From Blastococcus saxobsidens (lineage in GTDB: Bacteria; Actinomycetota; Actinomycetes; Mycobacteriales; Geodermatophilaceae), in the NCBI RefSeq assembly GCF_010682065.1, contig NZ_JAAGWG010000011.1:1-64000 (forward strand): a DNA stretch of 64,000 bases, written 5' to 3'. This document shows, piece by piece, positions 16,350-24,361 of this stretch. The stretch's first letter is position 1, and every line of letters starts with the position of its first letter. The notes beneath the pieces were generated by a model, which worked only from the letters and a program-made list of their open reading frames with translations, was not told where the DNA came from and made no database searches. Position numbers and translations under genes: made by a program.

Positions 16350-18209
16350 GTGCCACGGGGCACCGATGCCCCCGGTGTGATCCCCGAACTCCGGACCCGG
16401 CTGGCGCGGCTGCTCCCCGAGGGCCGCCGGCTGCCCGACGAGGTCTGGGAGCGCCGGCACCAGGCCATCGTCCGGCTCTCCCTCGCCGCCGCCGTGGCCC
16501 TCGTACTGCTGGCCTGGCTCTGGGGGTTCGACCAGCCGGTCGCGGCCGGCGTCCTCGCCGTGGTCGCGGGGCCGCTGGCGTTCGCCGTCCCGGAGCGCGT
16601 GCCGCGGGCCGGGCGGGCCGCCGCCACCACCGTCAGCCTCATGGCCGGGTCGGCGGCGCTGGTGCACCTGTGGGGCGGGGTCACCGAGGCCCACTTCGCG
16701 TTCTTCGTGATGATCGGCGTCGTCTCGCTGTACCAGGACTGGGTGCCCTTCGGCATCGCGGTCGTGGTGGTGGCGCTGCACCACGGCGTCGTCGGCACGC
16801 TCTTCCCGCACGAGGTGTTCGGCCACTCCGGGGAGCACGACCCGTGGCTGTGGGCGGCGATCCACGCCGGGTTCGTGCTCGCGGCCAGCCTCGCGCACCT
16901 GTCGGCCTGGCGGCTCAACGAGGACCAGGTGGTCAGCGACCGGCTGACCGGACTGGCCAACCGCACGCTGCTGGACGAGGTGCTCGAGCGCTCGCTGCGG
17001 CGCGAGGAGGCGGTCAGCCTGCTGCTGCTCGACCTCGACGACTTCAAGGACGTCAACGACAGCCGGGGCCACGCGGTCGGTGACGAGCTGCTGCTCGCCT
17101 TCGCCGAGCGGCTGCGCGGCTGCGTGCGCCCGGGCGACGTCGTGGCCCGCACCGCCGGCGACGAGTTCGCCGTCGTCGTTCTCGGCGACACCGAGTCCGC
17201 GCGGGCCGTCGGCGAGCGCGTGCTCCGCTCGCTGGCCGCCCCCGTGCTCGTCGACGGCGGCCCGGTCACCGTGCACGCCAGCATCGGCGTGGCCGGCCCG
17301 ACCGACGAGGGCACCGCCGGCGCCGTGCTGCGCAACGCCGACCTGGCCGTGCACCTGGCGAAGGCCCAGGGCAAGAACCGGCTGGTCGTCTACGCCGACG
17401 GCATGGCCGCGGCCGCGCGCCGGCGCGCCGAGCTCCAGCAGGACCTCCTGTGCGCCGTCGACGGCGAGCAGCTGGAGGTCCACTACCAGCCCACCGTCCA
17501 GCTCTCCGACGGGAGCACGACCGGCTTCGAGGCGCTGGTCCGGTGGCAGCACCCCCGGCACGGCATGGTGTCGCCCGCCGAGTTCATCCCGCTGGCCGAG
17601 GAGACCGGCGCGGTGACCGGCATCGGGCGCTGGGTGCTGCACGAGGCCGTCCGGCAGGGCGCCGCCTGGTCCCGGGAGAGCGGCCGCCCGCTGCGCATGG
17701 CGGTGAACCTCTCGCCGCGCCAGCTCTCCGACACGGACATGACGGCCGAGGTCCGGGCGGCGCTGGACGCCAGTGGTTTCCCGGCGGAGCAGCTCACGCT
17801 GGAGGTGACCGAGGGCGTCCTGGTGCGCGACGTCGACCGCGTCGTGGAGCAGCTGGAGGAGCTGCGCGCCCTGGGCGTCCGCGTGGCGATCGACGACTTC
17901 GGGACCGGCTTCTCCGGGCTCTCCTACCTGCGCCGGCTGCCCGCCGACATCATCAAGATCGACCGCAGCTTCATCAGCGACCTGCCCGCCGGGCGCTCGG
18001 CGGCCACCCTCATCGCCTCGATCGTCGAGCTCGCCCGCACGCTGGGCCTCGACGTCGTCGCCGAGGGCGTCGAGACCGACGAGCAGCGCGAGGTGCTCAA
18101 GGCGATGGAGTGCGGCTCCGCCCAGGGGTACTTCTTCTCCCGGCCCGAGCCGGCCGGGCGCGCGGGCGCCCGGCTCGGCCTGGCGGCGGGAGCGGTGCCG
18201 GTCGGCTAG
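16350..18209 (+). CDS. Membrane-bound GGDEF-EAL cyclic-di-GMP enzyme
   Basis: About 619 residues; a second in-frame GTG at 16377 is equally possible. About five or six hydrophobic segments fill residues 45-185, likely a sensor module. The GGDEF domain (about 190-360) has the signature TAGDEF rather than GGDEF. The first glycine is replaced by alanine, so cyclase activity is uncertain although metal-binding DLDDFKDVND is intact. The EAL domain (about 365-605) is complete: FEALVRW, NLSPRQL, IDDFGTG, KIDRSFI, EGVET and QGYFFSRP, so it should hydrolyse c-di-GMP. It sits directly after mftC. Its 3' end overlaps the convergent PNPOx-like gene by 4 bp. Confidence 0.88.
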   Translation: MPRGTDAPGVIPELRTRLARLLPEGRRLPDEVWERRHQAIVRLSLAAAVALVLLAWLWGFDQPVAAGVLAVVAGPLAFAVPERVPRAGRAAATTVSLMAGSAALVHLWGGVTEAHFAFFVMIGVVSLYQDWVPFGIAVVVVALHHGVVGTLFPHEVFGHSGEHDPWLWAAIHAGFVLAASLAHLSAWRLNEDQVVSDRLTGLANRTLLDEVLERSLRREEAVSLLLLDLDDFKDVNDSRGHAVGDELLLAFAERLRGCVRPGDVVARTAGDEFAVVVLGDTESARAVGERVLRSLAAPVLVDGGPVTVHASIGVAGPTDEGTAGAVLRNADLAVHLAKAQGKNRLVVYADGMAAAARRRAELQQDLLCAVDGEQLEVHYQPTVQLSDGSTTGFEALVRWQHPRHGMVSPAEFIPLAEETGAVTGIGRWVLHEAVRQGAAWSRESGRPLRMAVNLSPRQLSDTDMTAEVRAALDASGFPAEQLTLEVTEGVLVRDVDRVVEQLEELRALGVRVAIDDFGTGFSGLSYLRRLPADIIKIDRSFISDLPAGRSAATLIASIVELARTLGLDVVAEGVETDEQREVLKAMECGSAQGYFFSRPEPAGRAGARLGLAAGAVPVG

Positions 18210-18685
18210 AGCTCGACCTTCTCGTTCTCGCCGGAGTCGATGCGCTCGCCGGTCGCCTTGGCCTTCACGAAGCTGAACGCCGTGGCCAGCCGGCCGCCGG
18301 GGGTGTCCCAGTACTCCGCCGAGTCGCCGTCGACCTTGATCAGGACGACGTCGGGGTCCTCGGGGCCGTTCGGGAACCACGCCTCGACGCCGCCGTTCCA
18401 CAGCTCCTTCTTCTTCGCGAGGTCGTCGACCACCACCGCGTGCCCGGTGAGCGACACCCAGGTGCCGCCGGAGCCGACCCCCACGTTCACCTGCGGCTGG
18501 GCGGCGATGTGCGCCACCGGGTGCGAGCTGCGCTCGGCGAAGAACCACAGGTCGCCGTCGAACTCCACCTCCTGCAGCGTCATGGGCCGGCTGGTCAGCT
18601 TGCCGCCGGGGGCGATGGTGGTGAGGAAGCCGAAGCGCTCACCCTTGATCAGCTCGGCGACCTTGCGCGTGTCCTCTGCACTCAT
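18206..18685 (-). CDS. PNPOx-like (general stress protein 26 type) flavin or F420 protein
   Basis: 159 residues of the split-barrel pyridoxamine-phosphate-oxidase-like fold: FGFLTTIAPGGKLTSRPMT near the N-terminus, LWFFAERSSHPVAHI, then GTWVSLTGHAVVVDD and a C-terminal AFSFVKAKATGE. These proteins bind FMN, FAD or F420; the GSP26 group is linked to stress responses and its reaction is often unknown. The start follows a GGGGAGG site. It is tail-to-tail with the GGDEF-EAL gene, the two stop codons overlapping. Confidence 0.78.
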   Translation of the reverse strand: MSAEDTRKVAELIKGERFGFLTTIAPGGKLTSRPMTLQEVEFDGDLWFFAERSSHPVAHIAAQPQVNVGVGSGGTWVSLTGHAVVVDDLAKKKELWNGGVEAWFPNGPEDPDVVLIKVDGDSAEYWDTPGGRLATAFSFVKAKATGERIDSGENEKVEL

Positions 18686-18722
18686 GCCCTCCCCGTGCCC
18701 ACCGGCGGCACCGCCGACACGC

Positions 18723-19100
18723 TCACCCCGCGTCGAGGTACCGCCAGGCGCCGACCTCGCGCACGAACCGGCTCACCTCGTGCTGGTCCCCGGTCCCGTC
18801 CTCCGACCGCCAGTGCGCCCGGAACTCGACGGTGCCCTCCTGCTCGAGCAGTCCGCCCCCGGCGGTGCGCAGGACGTCGAGGCCGGTCCAGCGCACCCCC
18901 GCGTCGAGCTCGAGCGACGGCGGCCTGGTCGTGGAGTGCCAGGTGGCCAGCAGGTATGCCGTGTCGCCGACGGCGAAGGCGCTGTACCGGGACCGCATGA
19001 GCTGCTCGGCGGTCGCCGCCGGCGTCGAGCAGTCGTGGCGCGGACCGCAGCACTCGTCGTAGGGCAGGCCGGTACCGCACGGGCAGCGTCGGGGAGCCAT
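18723..19100 (-). CDS. YchJ-like SEC-C motif protein
   Basis: 125 residues. The N-terminus carries the zinc-binding SEC-C motif CPCGTGLPYDECCG at residues 6-19. It is followed by the YchJ/UPF0225 region with AEQLMRSRYSAFAVGD and LLATWHSTTRP, then an NTF2-like beta sheet (VEFRAHWR, EVSRFVREVGAWRYLD). The molecular role of YchJ proteins is not established. It is divergent from mftE with only 24 bp between the two start codons, so their promoters must overlap. Confidence 0.82.
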   Translation of the reverse strand: MAPRRCPCGTGLPYDECCGPRHDCSTPAATAEQLMRSRYSAFAVGDTAYLLATWHSTTRPPSLELDAGVRWTGLDVLRTAGGGLLEQEGTVEFRAHWRSEDGTGDQHEVSRFVREVGAWRYLDAG

Positions 19101-19112
19101 GGCGCCAGTCTC

Positions 19113-19127
19113 TACGCTGCGCCGGTG
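19113..19127 (+). promoter_or_regulatory. Probable leaderless promoter of mftE
   Basis: TACGCT (19113-19118) lies 6 nt before the GTG start of mftE. This is the spacing at which transcription would begin at or next to the start codon. No ribosome site is present in the 24-bp gap to the divergent gene, which favours leaderless translation. Confidence 0.5.
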
Positions 19128-19820
19128 AACCTCCTCGGTGGCACCACCTGGCAGGAGATCCCCGAGCGGCCGCTGCTCGTGGTCCCGCTCGGCGCGGTGG
19201 AGCAGCACGGCCCGCACCTGCCGCTGGCCACCGACACCCGCACGGCGGAGACGGTGGCCCGGGCCGCGGCGCCCGGGATGGACGGTGCGCTGCTGGCCCC
19301 GGCGATCGCCTACGGGGCCAGCGGGGAGCACGAGGGCTTCCCCGGCACGGTCTCGATCGGCACCGAGGCGCTCACGATGTTGTTGGTGGAGTACGGGCGC
19401 TCGGCGTGCCGCTGGGCGGGGCGGCTGCTGGTCGTCAACGGCCACGGCGGCAACTTCTCCGCGCTGCGGGCGGCGGTGCCGCAGCTGCGCGCGGAGGGGC
19501 GGGACGTCGCCTGGTGGCCGTGCGCCGTCCCCGGTGGGGACGCCCACGCCGGACGGGTGGAGACATCACTGATGTTGCACGTGGAACCCGGTGGGGTCCG
19601 GGAGGAGCTGGCCGAGCCGGGGGAGACGGCGCCGCTGCGGGAGCTGCTGCCCCGGATGCGGGCCGAGGGCGTGCGGGCGGTCAGCCCCAACGGGGTGCTC
19701 GGCGACCCGGCCGGCGCGTCGGCGGACGAAGGGGCGGAGCTGGTCGCGGACCTGGCCGGACGGCTGGTCGCGGCGGTGCGGGAGTGGCGGGTGGACCCCG
19801 CCGGGCGGCTCCTGGAGTGA
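19125..19820 (+). CDS. mftE: Mycofactocin precursor peptide peptidase MftE
   Basis: A 231-residue creatininase-family metallopeptidase. Metal-binding motifs are GAVEQHGPHLPLATDT near residue 23, SGEHEGFPGT near 65 and VNGHGGN near 105, plus a C-terminal SPNGVLGDP. MftE removes the two crosslinked C-terminal residues from modified MftA, releasing AHDP for MftD. The length fits the family. In most genomes mftE follows mftD; here it is about 2.8 kb downstream of mftC behind unrelated genes, on the same strand as mftABC, and probably has its own leaderless promoter. Confidence 0.93.
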   Translation: MNLLGGTTWQEIPERPLLVVPLGAVEQHGPHLPLATDTRTAETVARAAAPGMDGALLAPAIAYGASGEHEGFPGTVSIGTEALTMLLVEYGRSACRWAGRLLVVNGHGGNFSALRAAVPQLRAEGRDVAWWPCAVPGGDAHAGRVETSLMLHVEPGGVREELAEPGETAPLRELLPRMRAEGVRAVSPNGVLGDPAGASADEGAELVADLAGRLVAAVREWRVDPAGRLLE

Positions 19821-19842
19821 GCGCCCGGCGGGGTCCGGCGGG

Positions 19843-20841
19843 TCAGGCCAGGGCCTCGGCGAACAGCGGGACCGCGTTCTCCAGCGCGTAGCGGATGCTG
19901 GGCGCCGTGCCGATGGAGAAGGCGTTCGCCAGGGCCTGGTCCTCCAGGACGACGGCCCGGCCGTCGCGCACCGAGGGCAGCCCCTGCCACAGCGGGTTCG
20001 AGGTGTACTCCGCCGCCTCCACGTAGATCGGGAAGGCGACGGTGAGCCCGGCGTCGAGGAGCGGCACCTGCTCCTCGCTCACCGGCACGTAGAAGCTGTC
20101 GGTCGCCAGCTCCTGGATGGCCGGCTTGTTCACGAAGCCGAGCTCCTCCATGAAGTCGACGCGGGTGTCGCCCTGCACGTATGCGGTGAAGCCGTCGGCG
20201 GTGAACGCGGCGACGGCGACCTCGGTGCCCGCGAACTCGGGGTGCGCGGACGCGGCGTCCTCGAAGGCCTGGGCGACCTCGGTGGCGATCTCCTCGGCCT
20301 CGCCGGTCCTGCCCAGCGCCTGACCGACCAGCTCCAGCTGCTGGTCCCAGGTGGTCTGGTAGGGGTCGACGCCCTCGGGCATGCCGACGGTCGGGGCGAT
20401 CTTGTTGAGCAGGTCGTAGCGCTCCTGCGTGCCGTCGGACTTGGTGTCCAGGATCAGGTCCGGCTCGAGGGCGGCGATCGTCTCGAAGCTGGGCTCCGTG
20501 GTCCCGATGAGCTCCGGCGCCTCGTCGTACAGCCCCTCGGCCCAGGGGCCCACGCCCTCGCCGCCGAAGGCGAGCCAGTCGCTGGCGCCGACCGGCTGGA
20601 CGCCGAGGGCCAGCGCCGTCTCGGCATCGCCCCAGCCCAGCGCCACGACCCGGGTCGGCTCCTCGTCGATCTCCACGTCCCCGAAGGCGGTGCTCACCGT
20701 CACGGGGAAGGCGCCCGAGGAGCTGCCGCCACCGTCCCCACCGGCGGTGCTGTCGGTGTCCTCGTCGGCACCGCAGCCGGTGAGGACGAGGGCGGTGGCC
20801 GCGAGCGCGGCCGCGGCGCGGAGGGTGGGGCGGGCGGTCAT
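19843..20841 (-). CDS. Iron-siderophore ABC transporter substrate-binding lipoprotein
   Basis: A 332-residue FepB/FhuD-type lipoprotein. The ATG before TARPTLRAA follows a GAGGAGC site. Lipobox LTGC puts the lipidated cysteine at residue 23, followed by an Asp/Gly/Ser linker. The periplasmic-binding domain contains RVVALGWGDAETALALG and EPDLILDTKSDG, the usual helical-backbone BtuF-like layout. It should bind ferric siderophore at the outer face of the membrane. No permease or ATPase gene is adjacent, so it must use a system elsewhere, possibly the one at 62517-64000. An IdeR/DmdR-like box overlaps its promoter region. Confidence 0.87.
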   Translation of the reverse strand: MTARPTLRAAAALAATALVLTGCGADEDTDSTAGGDGGGSSSGAFPVTVSTAFGDVEIDEEPTRVVALGWGDAETALALGVQPVGASDWLAFGGEGVGPWAEGLYDEAPELIGTTEPSFETIAALEPDLILDTKSDGTQERYDLLNKIAPTVGMPEGVDPYQTTWDQQLELVGQALGRTGEAEEIATEVAQAFEDAASAHPEFAGTEVAVAAFTADGFTAYVQGDTRVDFMEELGFVNKPAIQELATDSFYVPVSEEQVPLLDAGLTVAFPIYVEAAEYTSNPLWQGLPSVRDGRAVVLEDQALANAFSIGTAPSIRYALENAVPLFAEALA

Positions 20842-20860
20842 GACTGCTCCTCGGTAGAAC

Positions 20861-20879
20861 TCAGGTAAGGCTGACCTAA
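20861..20879. promoter_or_regulatory. IdeR/DmdR-like iron box
   Basis: The 19-bp site (minus strand TTAGGTCAGCCTTACCTGA) matches the consensus TTAGGTTAGGCTAACCTAA at 15 of 19 positions and retains dyad symmetry. It lies 19 bp upstream of the lipoprotein ATG. It implies repression by an iron-bound DtxR-family regulator when iron is sufficient. Confidence 0.85.
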
Positions 20880-20926
20880 CCATGCGTCCGGAAGGCCGGC
20901 GCGGGCGGGGCCGCCGCAGCCGTCGC

Positions 20927-20932
20927 TAGGGT
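20927..20932 (+). promoter_or_regulatory. Candidate -10 box for the isochorismatase-mftF unit
   Basis: TAGGGT lies about 50 bp before the isochorismatase ATG, leaving room for a short leader with the GAGGAG ribosome site. It is about 48 bp from the iron box on the opposite side. No clear -35 is visible. Confidence 0.4.
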
Positions 20933-20982
20933 GCCGGGAGCGTGTCGCCGCGGGGTGCGACGGGGAACGAGGAGTGGCATCG

Positions 20983-21537
20983 ATGAGCGGCGGGCCGGCA
21001 CCGCAGGAGGGCTGGCTGGTCGTCGTCGACCTGCAGGACGTGTTCCGCGACGAGGACTCGCCGTGGACCGCTCCCCGGTTCGACGAGGTGCGCCCCCGGA
21101 TCCGTCGGCTGGTCGGGGCGTTCGGCGAGCGCGTCGTCTGGACCCGGTTCATCGCGCCCGGCGAGCCCGTCGGGGCGTGGCAGGACTACTACGAGCAGTA
21201 CGACTTCGCGTTGCAGCCCCCGGACGCCGAGATGTACCGGCTGGTGGAGGACCCGGGCGCGCACCCGGTGGTCGATGCGACGACCTTCGGCAAGTGGGGG
21301 CCGGACCTCGCCGCGGTGGTCGGGCAGGGGCCCCTGACGGTCGTCGGCGTGGCCACGGAGTGCTGCGTGCTCTCCACCGTGCTGCCCGCCGCGGACGCGG
21401 GGATCGCGGTCCGGGTGGTCACCGACGCCTGCGCCGGCGCCGGAGACGAGGAGCACGAGCGGGCGCTGCAGGTCATGGGCGGCTATGCACCGCTGGTGAC
21501 CTTCGCGACCACCGCCGAGGTCCTGGGCGGCGCGTGA
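20983..21537 (+). CDS. Isochorismatase-like cysteine hydrolase
   Basis: 184 residues from the ATG that follows GAGGAG (20969-20974) with 8 nt spacing. The catalytic triad of the family is present: Asp in LVVVDLQDVF (about residue 18), Lys in TFGKWGPD (about 105), and the nucleophilic Cys in GVATECCVLSTVL (about 126). Family members hydrolyse isochorismate, nicotinamide, ureidomalonate-like amides and similar compounds, and the substrate cannot be told from motifs. The stop overlaps the mftF GTG (GTGA), so the two are translationally coupled. It is divergent from an iron-regulated siderophore-binding gene. Confidence 0.85.
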   Translation: MSGGPAPQEGWLVVVDLQDVFRDEDSPWTAPRFDEVRPRIRRLVGAFGERVVWTRFIAPGEPVGAWQDYYEQYDFALQPPDAEMYRLVEDPGAHPVVDATTFGKWGPDLAAVVGQGPLTVVGVATECCVLSTVLPAADAGIAVRVVTDACAGAGDEEHERALQVMGGYAPLVTFATTAEVLGGA

Positions 21538-22943
21538 CCGTCCCGGCTCCCGGCGCGGGGCGGCTGCCCGACGGGTTCGCCGTCCGGCTGGACCCGCGCA
21601 CCCGCCGTCGCGACGGCGGCGCGACCCTGCTCGGCGGTTCGCCGCTGCGGCTGCTGCGGCTGGCGCCGCGGGCCCGGACGCTCCTGGCCGGGGACCGGCT
21701 CGCCGTGCGCGACGCCGTCTCGGCCCAGCTGGCCGCCCGGCTGCTCGACGCCGGGCTGGCGCACCCGGAGCCCGGGCCGTCCCCGGAGCCCGACGTCACG
21801 GTGGTCGTCCCGGTCCGCGACCGGCCCGCCGCGCTCGCCCGGTTGCTCGCCGCGCTCGCCGGGGACCCGGCGACCGCCGCGCTCCCGGTGGTCGTGGTGG
21901 ACGACGGCTCGGCGGAGCCGGTCGCCTCGGCCGGTGCCGCGCGCGTCGTCCGCCATCCCGTCCCCCGGGGACCGGCCGCCGCCCGCAACAGCGGGCTGGC
22001 CGCGGCGACGACGGCGTTCGTCGCCTTCCTCGACTCCGACTGCGTGCCGCGGCCGGGCTGGCTGGACGCGTTGCTGCCGCACCTGGCCGATCCGTCGCTG
22101 GCCGCGGTCGCGCCGCGGATCGTGCCGCTGCCCGGCGCGCGGCGCGGCTGGGTGAGCCCGTACGAGGACCTGGCCTCGGCGCTGGACATGGGGCCGCGGC
22201 CGGCGGCGGTGCGCCCCTCGTCGGCGGTCTCCTACGTCCCCAGCGCGGCCCTGCTGGTGCGCCGCGCGGCCGTGGGCAGCGGCTTCGACGAGGCGATGCG
22301 GGTCGCCGAGGACGTCGACCTCGTGTGGCGGCTGACGGCGGCCGGCTGGCGGGTCCGCTACGAACCGGCGGCCGAGGTGGCGCACGAGCACCCCGCCGCC
22401 CTCGCGGAGTGGCTCCGGCGGCGCGCCTTCTACGGCACCGGCGCCGCGCTCCTGGCGCAGCGGCACGGGGCCGCGGTGTCCCCGCTGGTGATCGCTCCGG
22501 AGACCGGCCTCACCTGGGCGCTGCTGCTGGCCGGCGGGCGGCCGGGCCGGTTGGCCGCCCTCGGGCTGCTCGGCGCCACCGCGGTCCGGCTGACCCGGCG
22601 GCTCCGCCGTCCCGGTGAGCGCGCGCCGGTGGGTCTGGCGGCGGCGCTCACCGCCCGGGGGCTGGTCGCCTCCGGCCGGTCGCTGGCCGGGACCGCCACC
22701 CGGCACCACTGGCCGTTGTCGCTGGTCGCCGCGGTGGTCTCCCGCCGGGCCCGCCGCGGGCTGGGAGCCGTCGCGCTGGCCGACGGGCTGCTCACCTGGT
22801 GGCCGCGGCGTGGCCGGATCGGACCGGTCCGTCACACGGTGGCGCGTCGGCTCGAGGACCTCGCGTACGGCGGCGGGCTCTGGCTGGGCGTCCTGCGCGC
22901 CCGCGACGTCCGCGCCCTCCTGCCGGTCCGCCCGCCCAGCTGA
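21534..22943 (+). CDS. mftF: Mycofactocin glycosyltransferase MftF
   Basis: A 469-residue GT2-family enzyme. The N-terminal lead-in LPDGFAVRLDPRTRRRDGG and LLGGSPLRLLRLAPRA is characteristic of MftF. The GT-A core follows: VTVVVPVRDRP, VVVDDGS, RGPAAARNSG, FLDSDCVP (the DxD-type metal site) and VAEDVDLVWRLTAAGW. The C-terminal third is Arg-rich with hydrophobic segments, suggesting membrane association. MftF adds a beta-1,4-linked oligoglucose chain to mycofactocin, which keeps the cofactor in the cell and makes the form used by dehydrogenases. It is co-translated with the isochorismatase-like hydrolase rather than with other mft genes. Confidence 0.93.
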   Translation: MTVPAPGAGRLPDGFAVRLDPRTRRRDGGATLLGGSPLRLLRLAPRARTLLAGDRLAVRDAVSAQLAARLLDAGLAHPEPGPSPEPDVTVVVPVRDRPAALARLLAALAGDPATAALPVVVVDDGSAEPVASAGAARVVRHPVPRGPAAARNSGLAAATTAFVAFLDSDCVPRPGWLDALLPHLADPSLAAVAPRIVPLPGARRGWVSPYEDLASALDMGPRPAAVRPSSAVSYVPSAALLVRRAAVGSGFDEAMRVAEDVDLVWRLTAAGWRVRYEPAAEVAHEHPAALAEWLRRRAFYGTGAALLAQRHGAAVSPLVIAPETGLTWALLLAGGRPGRLAALGLLGATAVRLTRRLRRPGERAPVGLAAALTARGLVASGRSLAGTATRHHWPLSLVAAVVSRRARRGLGAVALADGLLTWWPRRGRIGPVRHTVARRLEDLAYGGGLWLGVLRARDVRALLPVRPPS

Positions 22944-23070
22944 ACGTCCGGTGAACGGTGATTGGTCCGGGCAACCATCGGGAATGCCCGGGTCCGGCGG
23001 CGCCTTGTCGCCTCTCGTACTGCGGTCGGACCAGCGTCGGTCGGGCTCCACCTCGCTCGACGGGACACTC

Positions 23071-24342
23071 ATGACCACCACCCAGGACCGCCCGGTCGCC
23101 CCAGCAGCCGCTGCGCCCACGTCGGCGCAGCGCCCCGGGGCAGCCCGGACCGCGCTCACGCTCGGCGCCTTCGTCGCCATCGGGCCGCTCACCATCGACA
23201 TGTACCTGCCGGCGCTGCCGGCGATCACCGAGGACCTGCTCACCACCTCGGCCACCGTGCAGCTGACGCTGACCGGCACCCTGGTCGGCCTGGCGCTCGG
23301 GCAGCTGGTGCTCGGCCCGCTGTCGGACGCCTACGGCCGCCGCGGCCCCCTGCTGGCGGGCACGGCGCTGCACGTGCTGGCGTCGCTGCTGATCCTGGTG
23401 GCCCCCAGCATCGCCGTCCTCGGCGCGCTGCGCCTGCTGCAGGGCGTCGGTGCGGCCGCGGGCGCGGTCATCGCGCTGGCCGTGGTGCGCGACCTCTACA
23501 CCGGACGGGCCGCGGCCACGATGCTCTCCCGGCTCTTCCTCGTGCTCGGGGCGGCGCCGGTGCTCGCCCCGACGATCGGCGGCGAGCTGCTGCGGTTCAC
23601 CGACTGGCGCGGCGTCTTCGTGGTGCTCGCCGGCTACGGGCTGCTCATGCTTGTCGTCGGCTGGGCCACGCTGCGGGAGACCCTGCCGCCCGAGCGCCGG
23701 AGCAGCACCGGCGTCCGCGGCACGCTGCGCACCTACCGCGGGCTGATGCACGACCGCGTCTACGTCGGGCTGGTGCTCGTGGCGGGCCTGACCATGGCCG
23801 GTCTGTTCAGCTACGTGTCCGGCTCCTCCTTCGTCTACCAGGACCAGTTCGGCCTCGACGAGCAGCAGTTCGGGCTGCTCTTCGGCGCCGGCGCGTTCTG
23901 GCTCATCGCCGCCACCCAGCTCAACCCGCTCCTGCTCCGTCGCTGGTCGCCGCAGCAGCTGCTCGTGGCCGGCACGGTCCTGGGCGCTCTGGCCGGTGCC
24001 GCGCTCGTCGTCCTGGCAGGCACGGAGACCGGCGGCCTGCCCGCCGTGACCGGCGCGCTCTGGGTGGTGCTGTTCGCCTGCGGGCTCGCCCTGCCCAACG
24101 CCCCCGCGCTCGCGCTCTCCCGCCACGGCGAGGCCGCCGGCAGCGCCGCGGCCCTGCTGGGCGCGATCCAGTTCGGCGTCGGGGCGGTGGTCTCGCCGGT
24201 CGTCGGCCTGCTGGGCAACGACGCCGTCGCGATCGGCCTGGTCGTGGTGACGGCGCTGGTGCTGGCGATCGTCGTGCTCGTCACCGTCGTCCGCCCCTGG
24301 CAGCTCCCGGCCGTGGACGAGGTCCCGGCGGTCGGGCACTGA
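23071..24342 (+). CDS. Bcr/CflA-type MFS drug exporter
   Basis: 423 residues with 12 predicted membrane helices. DHA1/Bcr signatures: IDMYLPALPAI at the end of helix 1 and GPLSDAYGRRGPLL in loop 2-3, followed by LRLLQGVGAAAGAV in helix 4, the antiporter motif C region. It likely exports hydrophobic compounds by proton antiport. The ATG has no strong ribosome site. It lies 127 bp after mftF and 19 bp before a second, unrelated MFS gene. Confidence 0.85.
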   Translation: MTTTQDRPVAPAAAAPTSAQRPGAARTALTLGAFVAIGPLTIDMYLPALPAITEDLLTTSATVQLTLTGTLVGLALGQLVLGPLSDAYGRRGPLLAGTALHVLASLLILVAPSIAVLGALRLLQGVGAAAGAVIALAVVRDLYTGRAAATMLSRLFLVLGAAPVLAPTIGGELLRFTDWRGVFVVLAGYGLLMLVVGWATLRETLPPERRSSTGVRGTLRTYRGLMHDRVYVGLVLVAGLTMAGLFSYVSGSSFVYQDQFGLDEQQFGLLFGAGAFWLIAATQLNPLLLRRWSPQQLLVAGTVLGALAGAALVVLAGTETGGLPAVTGALWVVLFACGLALPNAPALALSRHGEAAGSAAALLGAIQFGVGAVVSPVVGLLGNDAVAIGLVVVTALVLAIVVLVTVVRPWQLPAVDEVPAVGH

Positions 24343-24361
24343 CGCCGCGCAGCGGCCGGGA

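Noticed and set aside
18723-19547. A 274-codon reading of the YchJ-like gene
   Set aside because: The upstream part is antisense to mftE and lacks motifs. The SEC-C motif starts right after the ATG at 19100, which is the family's natural N-terminus.
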